Part shown: positions 20,945 through 32,073 of the stretch, one piece after another | How positions within the stretch are numbered: the stretch's first letter is position 1 | Layout: each line of letters starts with the position of its first letter | From: Xiphydria camelus | Lineage: Eukaryota; Arthropoda; Insecta; Hymenoptera; Xiphydriidae | Reading direction: 5' to 3' | DNA length: 64,000 nt | NCBI GenBank assembly: GCA_963678675.1 | Contig: OY783194.1 | Coordinates: 15,070,812 to 15,134,811 of the forward strand | The notes under the pieces: model-generated | The model's input: the letters and a program-made list of their open reading frames with translations, nothing else | Databases searched by the model: none | What the model was told of the DNA's origin: nothing | Translations under genes and position numbers: made by a program

Positions 20945-21271
20945 ATGGAAACAGTGAAAATGATATGTACGGTAGCATTGTACATGATAATATATGTACT
21001 AAAACCCGGAATGCTTGGCCTTATTCCATGGAGTGAAAGTGAATCTTCTGTTTGCACAATAAGTTACAGGTATGCGATGGAAATTTATAATAAATTCATA
21101 AAAGAGAATATGTTAATTGAAACAGAAGGAGAAGTTAGGGCGCGACCCCTCTTGCACATAGCTCTTATATGTCGTCCATCTTTAAATTTAATTGATGAAC
21201 CGTTTATGCCAAGAAAGTATGTAATTCTGGCCAATCTTATGAGGACAATTTCAGTTTTAGCAAGTTTTTGA
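20945..21271 (+). CDS. Unrecognised 108-codon frame
   Basis: Begins at an ATG, has a hydrophobic N-terminal stretch (residues 5-20) and a mixed soluble C-terminal half with ESSVCTISYRYAMEIYNKF and RPLLHIALICRPSLNLIDEP. The amino-acid mix is protein-like and unlike the surrounding low-complexity DNA, so it may be an exon of a decayed gene or TE. I do not recognise a family. No promoter or ribosome-site evidence applies in a eukaryote at this resolution. Confidence 0.25.
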   Translation: METVKMICTVALYMIIYVLKPGMLGLIPWSESESSVCTISYRYAMEIYNKFIKENMLIETEGEVRARPLLHIALICRPSLNLIDEPFMPRKYVILANLMRTISVLASF

Positions 21272-22551
21272 ATATAAATTTTACTACAATTCTTAAATCT
21301 TATCGTGCTTGCGTTATCATAGCGTAATCTCTATTCTGTCAGGAATTGAATACGCTAATGTAATTTCATTTAACTTCACGTTCTTAATCATCGTCATTGA
21401 AATTTTTGCAAAAATTTATATTGGGGAATAACCATTTTGATCGAAATTTATGGCTAACTTGCCGCATGAAGAGTGAGAACGATAATTTTCCAGTCGGGTG
21501 TGCGCTCAAGCGAAGAATACCGAGATAGGTCAATTTTGTATTTAATAGAGGTAGCATAGTGTATCTTCACTTGTTTTGATATTTTTAGTACAAATCAGTC
21601 TATTATACCTAGATAATATTATAGCTGTGCTTTTTTTGGAAAATGCAAAGGTAAATAACTATAGTCAATACTATTAACTTATTCGATAGTCTGTGTACTA
21701 TTTATTAATAGTAACTCTTATTGAATTTTATTCTGATCTTTAATGACGGCTATAATATAGCCTATAAAAGCTTTTGTCTTTCCGCGATATATATAGTAAT
21801 CTACTAGTCAGAAATTTTAATATTCCAATAATTTTTATGCAAAATATGCATGAAATTCTCGAGAACCTCTTCATATTTTCTATAATCTGGTTTGTTTTCA
21901 ACGGTATGCAATGTTCTCGAGGGAACAAACGCGATGCCGTGCGCAAAAGCACAGATTTCGCAGAGCGTTAATTCAATCATATGATTCCGAAGACTCAAGT
22001 TGTACTGGCGAAGGTATAAAGTTTATCAATTATAAGATAATTAATTAGACCTGGCAGGAAGAAATAGGTACGATATTTAGGCTTATTTTTCCTTAACTTT
22101 TCCTTTTTTTTAACTCGAGAATGTATTGGTGAAAAAGTTTGAAAAAAATTACGAAGACTTATTTTATCGAAGACTATTCTACAAAAAAAAAACGGGCGGA
22201 ATTAAAAATGGTCGAGTCAGAACGTGGCCGATTATATACGGAATGTGTGTGTGCCCCATATATTTCATGTACCTTTCACAAATATACATAGAATGTACAA
22301 GATGGATATATGAGTTATATACACGATACCATCACGAACGGATATTCATTTCATGTACATACGTATGGTATCTTAATCATGTCCATGAATGTATATATGC
22401 ATTTTATGTATATTTTATACACATACCTTTTAAGAATATACTGAGAATATGAATGTACGATATATACATAATACCGTCATAAATGGATATACACATCTCA
22501 TATACAATATATATACCTAAGATCGTATACACATTCTTCAATGTACTTATA
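21272..22551. other. AT-rich spacer with degenerate tandem DNA
   Basis: From 22230 to 22550 the sequence is a diverged array of ATGTAC and ATATACA words with a period near 137 bp (compare ATACCATCACGAACGGATAT at 22326 with ATACCGTCATAAATGGATAT at 22470). Several short frames here have no recognisable content. Confidence 0.45.
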
Positions 22552-22944
22552 CGAGAGTGGTCCGATAAGTTTCTGGCCTCAACATGAAGATGGCAAAACT
22601 CGTCAACGACAGCTGGGAAATGTGTTCATGCATCCTTTGACATGTACTCACCAAAATTTCAGTCATTTTGGACGCGCAGTTGTTGTTTGACAATCGTTTG
22701 AGTCAGTCGATGTGAGTGCTTTGGTGAAAATGGAAAAAATCGAGTATCGAGCTGTGATTTTTCCATTTTCACCAAAGCATTCACATCGACTGAATCGAAC
22801 GATTGTCAAACAACAACTGCGCGTCCAAAATGACTGAAATTTTGGTGAGTACATGTCAAAGGATGCATGAACACATTTCCCAGCTGTCGTTGACGAGTTT
22901 TGCCATCTTCATGTTGAGGCCAGAAACTTATCGGACCACTCTCG
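22552..22944. mobile_element. Mariner-end hairpin (palindromic MITE)
   Basis: A 393-bp near-perfect palindrome, CGAGAGTGGTCCGATAAGTT at the left and its complement at the right, flanked by TA (22550-22551 and 22945-22946). The left arm runs inward to ATGGAAAAAATCGAGTATCG, which would encode MEKIEYRAV, a start typical of mariner transposases. The element therefore looks like two inverted copies of one mariner 5' end joined near the start codon. Confidence 0.85.
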
Positions 22945-22946
22945 TA

Positions 22947-24109
22947 TACTATTCTACATCGTTATGTATACGCATCAGATATGCATGATGTTATTTTCAC
23001 ATTGTGCACGCCTCATGTACATATATACCCAATAAACACCCATCCGCATATTATGCGTATAATAAATGTTTGTTCGGTATAATTTTGGTATCAATATATA
23101 ATAATACGAGGATGAAACGTGTATTACTATACGGTACTTAATATACATGTAGGTATAATGTGTATATAATATTAATTTTTTTAATGGATACGTCATTTTT
23201 ATCCCATTACTATTCGTTTAAAAGACGTATATAAAGGCCACTTTTTATAGAAACGCTTAATATACGTTTAACTGAAGAACATATTTCCTCCAAATCTACG
23301 TTTATTAAGATAGCAGACATACTCTATTTATAGGTATCTCGGTATAGGTACCTCAGTATATTATACATATGGATATTTATTAGGTACATAGGACATTAAA
23401 TGTTATGTGGGTTTATGCAATGCCGGTGATTGCGCCTTCAGCGCATCTGTCACACTAGCGGAACCTGACCACAAACGGTACATTCAAATATGTTGGGCGC
23501 CAGGCGATCGGAAATGCCACTCAGTACTGTACATGATACGCAATATGGAAAATTTCAGATTATATTAGATCTACAACTTCACTCCCGCCGTTTTCCTATA
23601 GATAGCTTACGAGAAAAACGGCGGAAGCAAAGTTATGTACTTAATATTAGAAGAGAATCTGATCTCAAACGATACACTCAAATATGTCAGGTGCCAGGCG
23701 TTCGGGAACGTCACTCAATACGAATCGCGATACGCAATACGAAAAACCTCAGATCCTATTAGAAAAGAAACACGACGGAAGGCCTAACTAGTTCAGACAG
23801 GAAATAGAATGGTAGAGGGGCGGGCTTCTTGAAATTTAACCCGAATATAGGGAACACATTCGAAATCATAAAACCATAGATAGGTTTTATTAAAGGGAAG
23901 TCAATCACACAACGTTCGATATAGACGATACAGAAATATCGAGACGGTATACGCGAACAGTACGGAAATCAATACGTAATCGGTAATCTCGACGAGTTAC
24001 TCGAACGCGAACTTGGCACACGCGATAATGTTTGGCATTTCGATACTGAAATCAATATGGTAGCGATGATGCGAAATAATTATTCTAATCGGGATAAGCA
24101 AATATAAAG
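22947..24109. other. Spacer
   Basis: Low-complexity ATAC-rich DNA to about 23400, then mini-MITE C copy 2 (23563-23648), then CpG-rich unique DNA with no gene recognised. Confidence 0.4.
23563..23648. mobile_element. Mini-MITE C, copy 2
   Basis: TATTAGATCTACAACTTC at the left and CAAAGTTATGTACTTAATA at the right, with the CCGTTTTCCTATAGATAG centre shared with copy 1 at 20382. Confidence 0.75.
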
Positions 24110-24957
24110 GTGCGTATCGACTTTGCGAGGCAGGCTCGCAAGGCCGCCGCGCGAAGCGTGCCTCTCAAAGACGATACCCGCGATCGCGGTTACGATCCCT
24201 ACAAGGAAAAAATGGTTAAATACTTCGGCATGAATATTGATCAGCTTGCCCGCTGTACAAGGCATATAGACTTTCAGATCGTGAAAGCTAAAAACAGGGT
24301 AAAAGTACTTGAAAGGCTTTTCAAGAACAAATATATCAACAAAAGAGCAAAAGTAATTTGCTACCTGTTGCTGATCAGACCGCTACTCACGTATGCGTCA
24401 GCAGCCTGGTGGAATCTTGCTGCCTGCCAGATGGAAAGTCTCAGAGTTTTTGAGAGAAACTGCTTGAGGTCCTGCCTGAATATGCACCGATCGGAATATA
24501 CTCAGTACAAACATCGAGTTAGCAACAAAGTTTTGTACGATACTGCGGACATCAACAAAATCGATCTCTTTATCCTCCGAATAACATGAGACTACATTGC
24601 GGGCCTGAAAGGTCACAAAAATAGTATTTTGAATGCACTCTTATTGTAGTGAATCCATTCGCAGCGAAGGCAGCCGCTCGCATTAGATATCCGCAGCCAC
24701 AGATGTTTATTCAGTACGATCGACTGGGAATTATACAAGACGCCAACAACGTACCACTTCTTTACCATGCGGAGAGACATAAATTTGACAAAACAATCAA
24801 GCTTCCCGACGATGGTACCCCTCGGTACAGATATTCACGAGCCATTTCATTGAGAGACTTCTTAGACGATGGCAGACTCCGTCCAAAATATTGTTTGCTC
24901 GACCAATCTTCCAAACACATTCCGGAGCTGAGAGTATGCCTAGAAGCGGGTAACTGA
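24110..24957 (+). pseudogene. Jockey-like non-LTR retrotransposon ORF2 C-terminus
   Basis: Frame 24110-24589 reads from about residue 36 as FGMNIDQLARCTRHIDFQIV, RLFKNKYINKRAKVICYLLL, IRPLLTYASAAWWNLAACQM and RVFERNCLRSCLNMHRS. This is the region after the reverse transcriptase in Jockey-type ORF2 proteins (AKxxxYxxLIRPxxTYAxxxW). After a stop at 24587 the protein resumes in another frame (24649-24957): FAAKAAARIRYPQPQMFIQY, LGIIQDANNVPLLYHAERHK. The catalytic reverse transcriptase and endonuclease are absent. The first 50 bp (TATCGACTTTGCGAGGCAGG) are also found inverted near 43112, so the 5' boundary is a repeat junction. Confidence 0.75.
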
Positions 24958-25096
24958 AGTTATGAACATCGTGCAGCAACATAAAGAGGGCCGACAACAG
25001 ACTCTCATATCGATACCGATATAGCGGCCCATCGGTTGAACACAGGACTACTCACAGGCCTCAATATCTTTTACCAGACAACGGTACAATTGTACA

Positions 25097-25494
25097 CAGT
25101 ATGTCCCGTGGATAACGCAAGTATTTGAATTTCCCTGACATTTGATTTTGGTATTGCTTGGAACGGTGCTGTAGTTAGAGTTGGCTTCAGAAGAGTGCGC
25201 TGCGTTCTTACGAGCCGTGTTTCGGGAGTGAAAAGTGTAAAACGTCTGATTTCCCGGGAACTGTCAATTCGGGAGATCGAAGCGTCTAACCTCGAAATTA
25301 ACTGAATTTGTAAAATAATAGTAAATAATGTGTAGAAGTGATGAGAAATAATCATACAGGTTTCGGAAACACGGCTCGTAAGAACGCAGCGCACTCTTCT
25401 GAAGCCAACTCTAACTACAGCACCGTTCCAAGCACTACCAAAGTCAAATATGGGGGAAATTCAAATACTTGCGTTTTATCCACGGGACATACTG
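25097..25494. mobile_element. Foldback MITE FB-A, copy 2
   Basis: CAGTATGTCCCGTGGATAAC at the left and its complement at the right, both arms carrying CAAGTATTTGAATTTCCC and GAAGAGTGCGCTGCGTTCTT. About 200-bp arms round a short AT-rich centre. TA at 25495-25496, CA (probably a decayed TA) on the left. Copy 7 has the same outer module. Confidence 0.9.
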
Positions 25495-25496
25495 TA

Positions 25497-25834
25497 TAAT
25501 GTAAATAGTGTAAATTCGTAGTTTTTAAGCTCCCCCCCCTTCCCCGCCACTTTTCCTACGGTCCATAATCCCCCCTTCCCTACCCTTCCTTTTACCTCTT
25601 TATTAGTGTTTAGGGCCATAAACAACGAGATTAGTTTCATTGGTTTTTCTTAGTTTTTGTTTTCCAATGTTCAATAGCCGATTAGGTGCAGAATATCCCA
25701 AAAACATCATTGTGTTCTTTAGGTAAACAATGCCATAGAATTAATAAGACTAAAATTAAACAAAGACTGAACATATACGAGAACCACCTGGCAGGAGGTG
25801 GCAATTTATGGAGATTAAGTAATTTTTATCAAGA
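25497..25834. other. Spacer with a C/T-rich tract
   Basis: A tract of C and T runs at 25530-25600. No gene recognised. Confidence 0.35.
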
Positions 25835-27140
25835 GACACGGCAGTGTCTCGCACCATGTTCATTCAAGTAGCTCGTCAGAACGACGCCAGCGCTGTCGCC
25901 GCGGGCACCCGTGTATCTTTACAGGAAAAATGTCTGGCCCCCTCACCCCTCAATTTTTACATCGAATTTTCTCAATAAATATACGGTTATAACCAAAATT
26001 ATGCTTAGTTACGCCATATAAATTGACTATTCTCTATTGAAAGAGACCAGAATAAATGTTATAAGTTACATATTAACAGAGATTCTTCCTTAACACCGCG
26101 AAGCAACGCCCCTCGCGCCTAAAAGTCGAGAATCCGATTTCTCTTGGGCGATATATACCGCATGTCCTATGGCCAACCGCGCAGGTGAGCTCCGACCTGA
26201 ATTCTTGACTTCGGCAGTATTTATGGTACAGTTAGAGTGGGCTTCAGACGAGTGCGCTGCATAAGAACGAAAAGTGTCGACTGCTCTTCTAATAGCTGCC
26301 AATTCGGGAGATCAAAGCGTTTCGTGTAACCTCAAAATCGTAAAGTTTTGAATTAGTAGTGAATAATTTGTAGAAGTGATGAGAAATAATCATAAATAAT
26401 CTTCCGAATTGTGACACCTTAGGTATCGCTCACGCCACTTCGTAAAACTACTTCCTAGACACACGCGGTGCTAGCACGGAAATAATTTCTGAAACAAATA
26501 GGCATGAGGCGTGTAATTCGGTTGGACATCGAAAAAACCCGAATGATTGTTAACTCTCACTTCTGAACATTACTTACCATTTATTCAAAGATTCACGATT
26601 TCGAGCTTATACTTCGATCTCCCGAATTGATAGCCATCGGGAGATCAGACGTTTCACACTTTTCGTAAGAACGCAGCGTAAGAGCGAAAAGCGTTGTCTG
26701 ATTTCCCGATGGCTATCAATTCGAAAGATTATTTATGATTATTTCTCATCACTCCTACAAATTATTCACTACTAATTTAAAACTTTACGATTTTGAGGTT
26801 ACACGAAACGCTTCGATCTCCCCAGTTGACAGCTATTAGAAGAGCAGTCGACACTTTTCGTTCTTATGCAGTGCACTCGTCTGAAGCCCACTCTAACTGT
26901 ACCATAAATACTGCCGAAGTCAAGAATTCAGGTCGCAGCTCACCTGCGCGGTTGGCCATAGGACATGCGGTATATATATATATGTCAAAATCTCAAAAAA
27001 AAATTCCGCCTGTCTTCGGCGATAGTCGGCCATGATCGGAAATGTGAACACAGATGCGGCCACACGCATACGCCATCAAATGTATGTGAGAGTGTGTGAG
27101 AGAATATATTCCTTGAATGTTGGGTTATGGTTTTCAAAGT
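25835..27140 (+). repeat. Repeat E, copy 1, split by FB-A copy 3
   Basis: Begins TCAAGAGACACGGCAGTGTC (a small hairpin), passes CGGGCACCCGTGTATC, CCTCAATTTTTACATCGAAT and GTCGAGAATCCGATTTCTC to 26157, then resumes at 26971 with TATGTCAAAATCTC and CTTCGGCGATAGTCGGCCAT and ends near GGTTTTCAAAGTTA. Copy 2 (28915-29395) is uninterrupted and gives the empty site. Copy 3 is inverted at 51060-51603. Noncoding; type unknown. Confidence 0.8.
26158..26970. mobile_element. Foldback MITE FB-A, copy 3 (long form)
   Basis: An 813-bp palindrome: CCGCATGTCCTATGGCCAAC at the left and the inverted GTTGGCCATAGGACATGCGG at the right, TA on both sides (26156-26157, 26971-26972), inserted in repeat E. Contains an extra inner palindrome (26500-26750) with its own GAGATCAGACGTTTCACACT module. 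Confidence 0.9.
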
Positions 27141-27607
27141 TAAAAAAACACAAAACGAGTCTGCTAGTACTCGAGACACTGATGTGTAAACATCTAGTGA
27201 GCGAGATTTGATAGCTAAAATAAATCGGCTTATGATAGCTAAACAAAATAAATAAGTGAGTTGGAGTAGAGCCGATCGACGAGGAGTTACTCCATCTCAC
27301 TTACTGTACATGGCGAACACCACTTCCATACAACATTGTTCTGCCAGATGTTTACACATCAATTACAAGTTAGAATGACTAATTGATGTGTAAATATCTG
27401 GCAGAACAAAGTTGTATGGAAGTGGTGTTCGCCATGTACAGTAAGTGAGTTCGAGTAACTTCTCGTCGATCGGCTCTACTCCGACTCACTTATTTATTTT
27501 GTTTAGCTATCATAAGCCGATTTATTTTAGCTATCAAATCTCGCTCACTAGATGTTTACACATCAGTGTCTCGAGTACTAGCAGACTCGTTTTGTGTTTT
27601 TTTTTAA
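27125..27607. mobile_element. Foldback P
   Basis: Arms containing ACGAGTCTGCTAGTACTCGA, GATGTGTAAACATCTAGTGA and GTACATGGCGAACACCACTT on the left are repeated inverted to 27607, centred near 27372. It abuts repeat E copy 1. Confidence 0.8.
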
Positions 27608-27703
27608 CTATCATAAGCCGATTTATTGTAGCTATCAAATCTCGCTCACTAGATGTTTACACATCAGTGTCTCGAGTACTAGCAGACTCGTTTTGTGTTT
27701 TTA
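27510..27703. repeat. Tandem duplication of ~98 bp at the edge of foldback P
   Basis: The end of the right arm (ATCATAAGCCGATTTATT through ACTCGTTTTGTGTTTTT) is repeated once more directly (27608-27703), with only a few changes. Confidence 0.85.
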
Positions 27704-28470
27704 TTCATTAAATCAATTGTATAATATATATGTATATATGTCATGGCAATATTTCGTAACCTCAAAATACTCTAAAAATACTCTAATAACATCGAACAGT
27801 ACAGCATTTAATATTTACAGTAAAATTCTGTAATAATAATACTTACTGGCAGCTTCAATCGGAGTGGATTAATTCACTGCTGTTGCATACCGAGCCGGTC
27901 CAGGTCGTCTGTAGATGGCGGGTCGTGGCCGTGGAGCGCTAAACCACTCTGCTTCAAAGGTGCGGAATCGGGTAACGAATAAACTGAACACTGCACTCAC
28001 TATAAGACTGATATGGATATATTCAAATGATACAAGATGCGTTGGTGACTGATACAATTAAGAGAAGGCAAGAGAAGACGCCGGAAGTCTTCTGGCTTCG
28101 TCTTACATAGTTCGGAACGTAGCAACTTTTCGATCAACGGAGGGGATAGCGTGGGCGACGCTATCCACCCTGATTAGCTAATTAGAGGAGAGTGGTGGAA
28201 CAGCCGATGACGCTGGGGCTGTCGGAGTCCGTGTCCGAAGGTCGAAGGTACCGTTGCTAACTTTACCCTTTCCCGAGCGCCGCACTCACGGATCAAGAAT
28301 GTCGACCGCAAGGACACGCCAGGCTACCTTGAACGGTTAGTTGTTTCTCTCGTACCTGGATAAGCCGGGTACTGCATTGCCGTATGTCCCGCACACAACC
28401 GCACGCAGTTACAGGGACCTTGAAATTTTCTTTCGGCCGTGTTTGGTCGGTATTCGAGCAACTTTTACCG
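27704..28470. other. CpG-rich spacer, possibly a leader or LTR piece
   Basis: From 27860 the DNA is less AT-rich, with GGCGGGTCGTGGCCGTGGAG and the hairpin GACGCCGGAAGTCTTCTGGC. It looks like noncoding TE sequence, but no ends or primer site are identified. The short frames are not convincing. Confidence 0.3.
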
Positions 28471-28471
28471 G

Positions 28472-28860
28472 TAGGTACCGTGTGTATCGTGCCAAATTAA
28501 ACAAGCAGATATACCGACATTGCCGAAACTTTACCGACGGTCAAAAATTTTATAGTTAGAGTTGGCTTGAGAAGAGTGCGCTGTGTGTGCTGCGTGAGAG
28601 CGAAAAGTGTCAAACGTCTGATTTCCCGATAGCTGTTAATTCAAGAGATCGAAGTGTTTCGTCTATTATTCAATACTTCGATTTTCCGAATTGACAGCTA
28701 TCAGGAAATCAGACGTTTGACACTTTTCGCTCTCACGCAGCACATACAGCGCACTCTTCTCAAGCCAACTCTAACTATAAAATTCATGACCGTCGGTAAA
28801 GTTTCGACAATGTCGGTAATTCTGCTTGTTTAATTTGGCATGATACATACGTGTACCTCA
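28472..28860. mobile_element. Foldback MITE FB-A, copy 4
   Basis: A palindrome centred near 28668 with the outer module GCCAAATTAAACAAGCAG and CTTTACCGACGGTC, and the FB-A core GAAGAGTGCGCTGTGTG, CGTCTGATTTCCCGATAGCT, GAGATCGAAG. The outer ends differ from other copies and lack the ATGTCC terminus, so it is a variant or a partial copy. Confidence 0.8.
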
Positions 28861-28914
28861 CTTCTATCTCATCTGTTCTTCGTCTCCGGTGTAACGACAC
28901 TCAATAAGGAATCA

Positions 28915-29395
28915 AGAGACACGGTAGTGTCTCGCGGCATGTTCATTCAAGTAGTTCGTCAGAACGACGCCGACAGCGCTGTCGCCACGGGCACCCGTGT
29001 ATCTTTAGAGGAAAAATGTCTGCCCCCTTCACCCCTCAATTTTTACATCGAATTTTCTCAATAAATATACGGTTATAAACAAAACTATGCTTAGTTACGC
29101 CGTATAAATCGACTATTCTCTATTGATAGAGACCAGAATGAATGATATAAGTTACATATTAACAGAGATTCTTCCATAGCAACGCGAAGCCACGCCCCTC
29201 GCGCCTAAAAGTCGAGAATCCGATTTCTCGGGCAATATATATGTCAAAATGTCACACAATTTCCGCCTATCTTCGGCGATAGTCGGCCATGATCGAAAAT
29301 GTGTACACAGATTCGACCCCACGCATACGCCATCAAATGTATGTGAGAGTGTGTGAGAGAATATATTCCTTGAATGTTTAGTCATGGTTTTCAAA
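28915..29395 (+). repeat. Repeat E, copy 2 (uninterrupted)
   Basis: A full-length reference copy: TCAAGAGACACGGTAGTGTC to GGTTTTCAAAGTTAA. The stretch CGGGCAATATATATGTCAAA is the empty counterpart of the FB-A copy 3 insertion site. Confidence 0.85.
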
Positions 29396-29398
29396 GTT

Positions 29399-29877
29399 AA
29401 TCAATAAAATATTTCCATTCGCGAAACGATTTCCCTCGCGTTTATTTCGATCCTCGGACGCGCTTGTTAATAAAAAGTAAACATTCAGTGTAATCAGAGT
29501 AGTGAATCTCAATAGTGGTGAATGTGAGAACTTGATAATCGTTTGCATTTTTTTCATATCGAGATAGTGAACGGATGCAGTGGTATTTTTCTCTAGTTGC
29601 CTGTACATCAAGAGCAGGAAAGGAGACGGCAGTATCTCAGAAGAATTGCCATCAGATAAGTTTAATTGCCATCTGACAGTTTTAACCTCACTTTCGATGG
29701 AAGGACAAATGTCTTTGTGTTCATTCTATTTTTTATTTTCAGCGTCATGCGAACACGGGACGACTTCATGGTTTTTCTTCTCAGTCATCATTACAAGCCG
29801 TGGCAGAATAGAAGATGCAATAGAATTGGATCACAATAATGAAGTAATTACTTTATCATTATTTTTCTCTATCGATA
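29399..29877. other. Spacer with repeat F copy 2
   Basis: Starts with repeat F (29407-29460, match to 14098-14152). The rest is unique; a 100-codon plus frame at 29580-29882 has no recognised domain. Confidence 0.4.
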
Positions 29878-30390
29878 TGTAGGATCAGGGAGGAACGCGA
29901 GACCCGAGTAACGGCCGACGAAACCGTTCCCGGAAAGCGGGAGCCGTTAGGAAGGCGAGACCCGAGCGACGGTCGACGAGACCGTTCCCGAAAGGCGGGG
30001 ACGGTGGAGAATGCGATAGACCGAGTAACGGTCGGCGAGACCGTTCTCGGAACATGGGACCGTAAGGGGTGCGAGGGACTCGAGGAGAGGAAGGCGAGGG
30101 GCCTAAGTAGCGGCCACCGAGGACGCTCCTCAGGAACAAGGGATGGACAAGGAAGGGTAGACGAAAGTAGAGAGGGGGTAAGGGAATATAAGCGGAGGAT
30201 AGGAAGAGGGAAGGAGATTCGAGATTCGAGATTCGAGATTCGAGATTCGAAGTTTTTAGAGTGCAGATCAGAGATTCCCGACGGTGTGTGATTTGAGTGA
30301 GGTTCACGGACAACCGAGCCCATGTATATATTTCTGTAAATACACGTCCATATCGCCTATACATCCTGTCTCTGTGATTATGATCCCACA
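29878..30390 (+). repeat. 5' LTR
   Basis: TGTAGG...CCCACA. The U3 half holds four imperfect units of about 57-60 bp built on GAGTAACGGCCGACGA-type sequence. A TATA-like AATATAAGCGG lies at 30185, and a 7-bp array (GAGATTC five times) at 30214-30248. The anchor CGAGGGGCCTAAGTAGCGGCC is shared, with one change, with the 3' LTR. Confidence 0.8.
30185..30195 (+). promoter_or_regulatory. TATA-like box in the 5' LTR
   Basis: AATATAAGCGG, matched by CATAAAAGCGG at the same place in the 3' LTR (33142). A likely core promoter position, by analogy only. Confidence 0.4.
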
Positions 30391-30393
30391 AAT

Positions 30394-30411
30394 TGGGGGC
30401 TCGTCCGGGAT
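30394..30411 (+). other. Primer-binding site, tRNA-Pro
   Basis: TGGGGGCTCGTCCGGGAT lies 3 nt after the 5' LTR. It is complementary to the 3' end of tRNA-Pro and identical to the well-known gammaretroviral proline primer site. It primes minus-strand DNA synthesis. Confidence 0.85.
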
Positions 30412-30469
30412 CATAAGAGCAACAGCGATGTTTTAACGCGGTGTGACAAAGTTTACGGTGATGACTAAA

Positions 30470-30597
30470 GACGGTTAAGACGGTAAAGGCGGTAAAGGCG
30501 GTAAAGACGGTAAAGACGGTAAAGACGGTTAAGAAGGTAAAGACGGTAAAGGCGGTAAAAACGGTTAAGACGGTAAAGACGGTTACGACGGTTATAC
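30470..30597 (+). repeat. 9-bp tandem repeat in the leader
   Basis: About fourteen units of GRCGGTWAA (GACGGTAAA, GGCGGTAAA, GACGGTTAA) between the primer site and the gag start. Confidence 0.9.
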
Positions 30598-30623
30598 GGT
30601 GATTTTTTGTTCAACGTATCAAA

Positions 30624-32071
30624 ATGCCGGGTTCCGCGGGAAGAGTTACGTTCGAGGAGCTAGACGACGACGAGTTGAGGAGTAGACTGCAAGTGCTTGG
30701 TTTATCGACGAAAGGAACCAAGGCCGCGCTAGTGGAGCGACTGAGAAGAGTCACCCTAGCGATGATAGCGGATAAGGCGAGCTCAGCGAACGAAGACGAC
30801 GACGAAGAAGAAGAAAGTGACCACGAAGACGATTTTGACGCTCTGAACGTTGGGGAACTGAAAGCTCGGTTATGTGCATTCGAACTGAAGACGACGGGTA
30901 AAAAGGCGGTACCGATCGAACGCTTGAGGTCAGCAGAGTCAACGGTCCGACACGACGAAGGTGGCAAAGGCGACGACAAGAGGAAAAGAAGCAAAGACGA
31001 TTGAGGAAGTCAGACGGACAACCTCGGTAAGCTCAAACTCAAGGAACTGAAATCGCGACTCAATGAGTTAGGGTTGAAAGCGACGGGTAATAAGGCAGAG
31101 TTGTTCGTGAGGCTGAAGGAGGCTCTGAATGAAGAAGACAAAAAGAATCCAGACAGCGAAGACAGTGATAATGACAGCGAAGACGACGATAGCGGCAGCG
31201 ACGAAGAAAGCATAGATGATGGTGCTCGCGGTGGAAATGCGCGTGGTATAAACCAAAGACGCGGTCCGAGTAATGATAGCGAAATGTTCCGCTGTTATTA
31301 TCCACGTTCCACTCTGACCTTCAAAGATGTCGAAGACGCATTAGAAAGATTCAGCGGTGATGGGAGCCAGAAAATATTCGACGTTTGGTCTCTACATTCG
31401 AAGAAACGGCGGAAATGTGTACGTGGTCGGAAGCGCAGAAGGTAATTTATGCTACAAAATTACTGGATGGACCCGCAAAATTATTTGCAAACTACGAGTG
31501 CCACGCTAAAGAATGGAGCAAGCTGAAAAAACGATTGATCAGAGAATTTTCGAAGACCATAAATGGCAAGCAACTGCATGATCAATTGGCTAATATAAAG
31601 AAAGGCGACGAAAGCTACGAAGAGTATATTTATCGCGTACTGGAGATGGCCAGTCACGGTGATATTGAGTTGGACGCAAAGCTGCAATATATCATCGATG
31701 GCATCCAAGACGAAGAGGTAAACAAATCAATTGTGTATCGTGCGACGACGGTGAAGGAGCTGAGGAAGAAGTTAAAACAGTACGAGACGCAGAGGAAGAA
31801 CGCGAAAGTGAAGGTGACCACGAGGCAACTCCAGAAGGACGACAAAACGAGGACATTCAACAGTACACGCGATGATGGAAAGGGTGAACGCTGCTACAAC
31901 TGTGGCAATAAGGCACATTTCAGCAACGCATACCCAGACAAGGGGAAAGGACTAAGATGCTTCAAGTGCAACGAATTCGGACACGTAGCGACGAGGTGTA
32001 CAAAGCAAACCCCGCAGGCCGAAAAGGTAGAGGAAGAAAGAAAAGGAAATCCACGCTGTGACGCAGTATAA
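30624..32071 (+). pseudogene. gag polyprotein with SAP repeats and zinc knuckles
   Basis: Starts at the ATG after the leader repeat. Three SAP-like DNA-binding segments follow: DDDELRSRLQVLGLSTKGTK (residues 13-32), NVGELKARLCAFELKTTGKK and, past an in-frame TGA at 31002-31004, LKLKELKSRLNELGLKATGN. They are separated by acidic D/E/S linkers. After a one-base shift near 31385 comes the capsid-like part (TFEETAEMCTWSEAQKVIYA ... KLLDGPAKLFANYE) and then two knuckles: CYNCGNKAHFSNAY, where the last Cys is Tyr, and CFKCNEFGHVATRC, intact. Gag packages the RNA; SAP modules suggest DNA or chromatin contact. One stop, one shift and one lost Cys make it inactive as read. Confidence 0.85.
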
Positions 32072-32073
32072 TC

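Noticed and set aside
29859..30391. Minus-strand frames of 154 and 168 codons
   Set aside because: They are antisense to the 5' LTR and arise from its Arg/Ser/Pro-coding tandem units.
30470..30597. Possible CRISPR-like or satellite array
   Set aside because: A simple 9-bp tandem repeat with no spacers, within an LTR-element leader.
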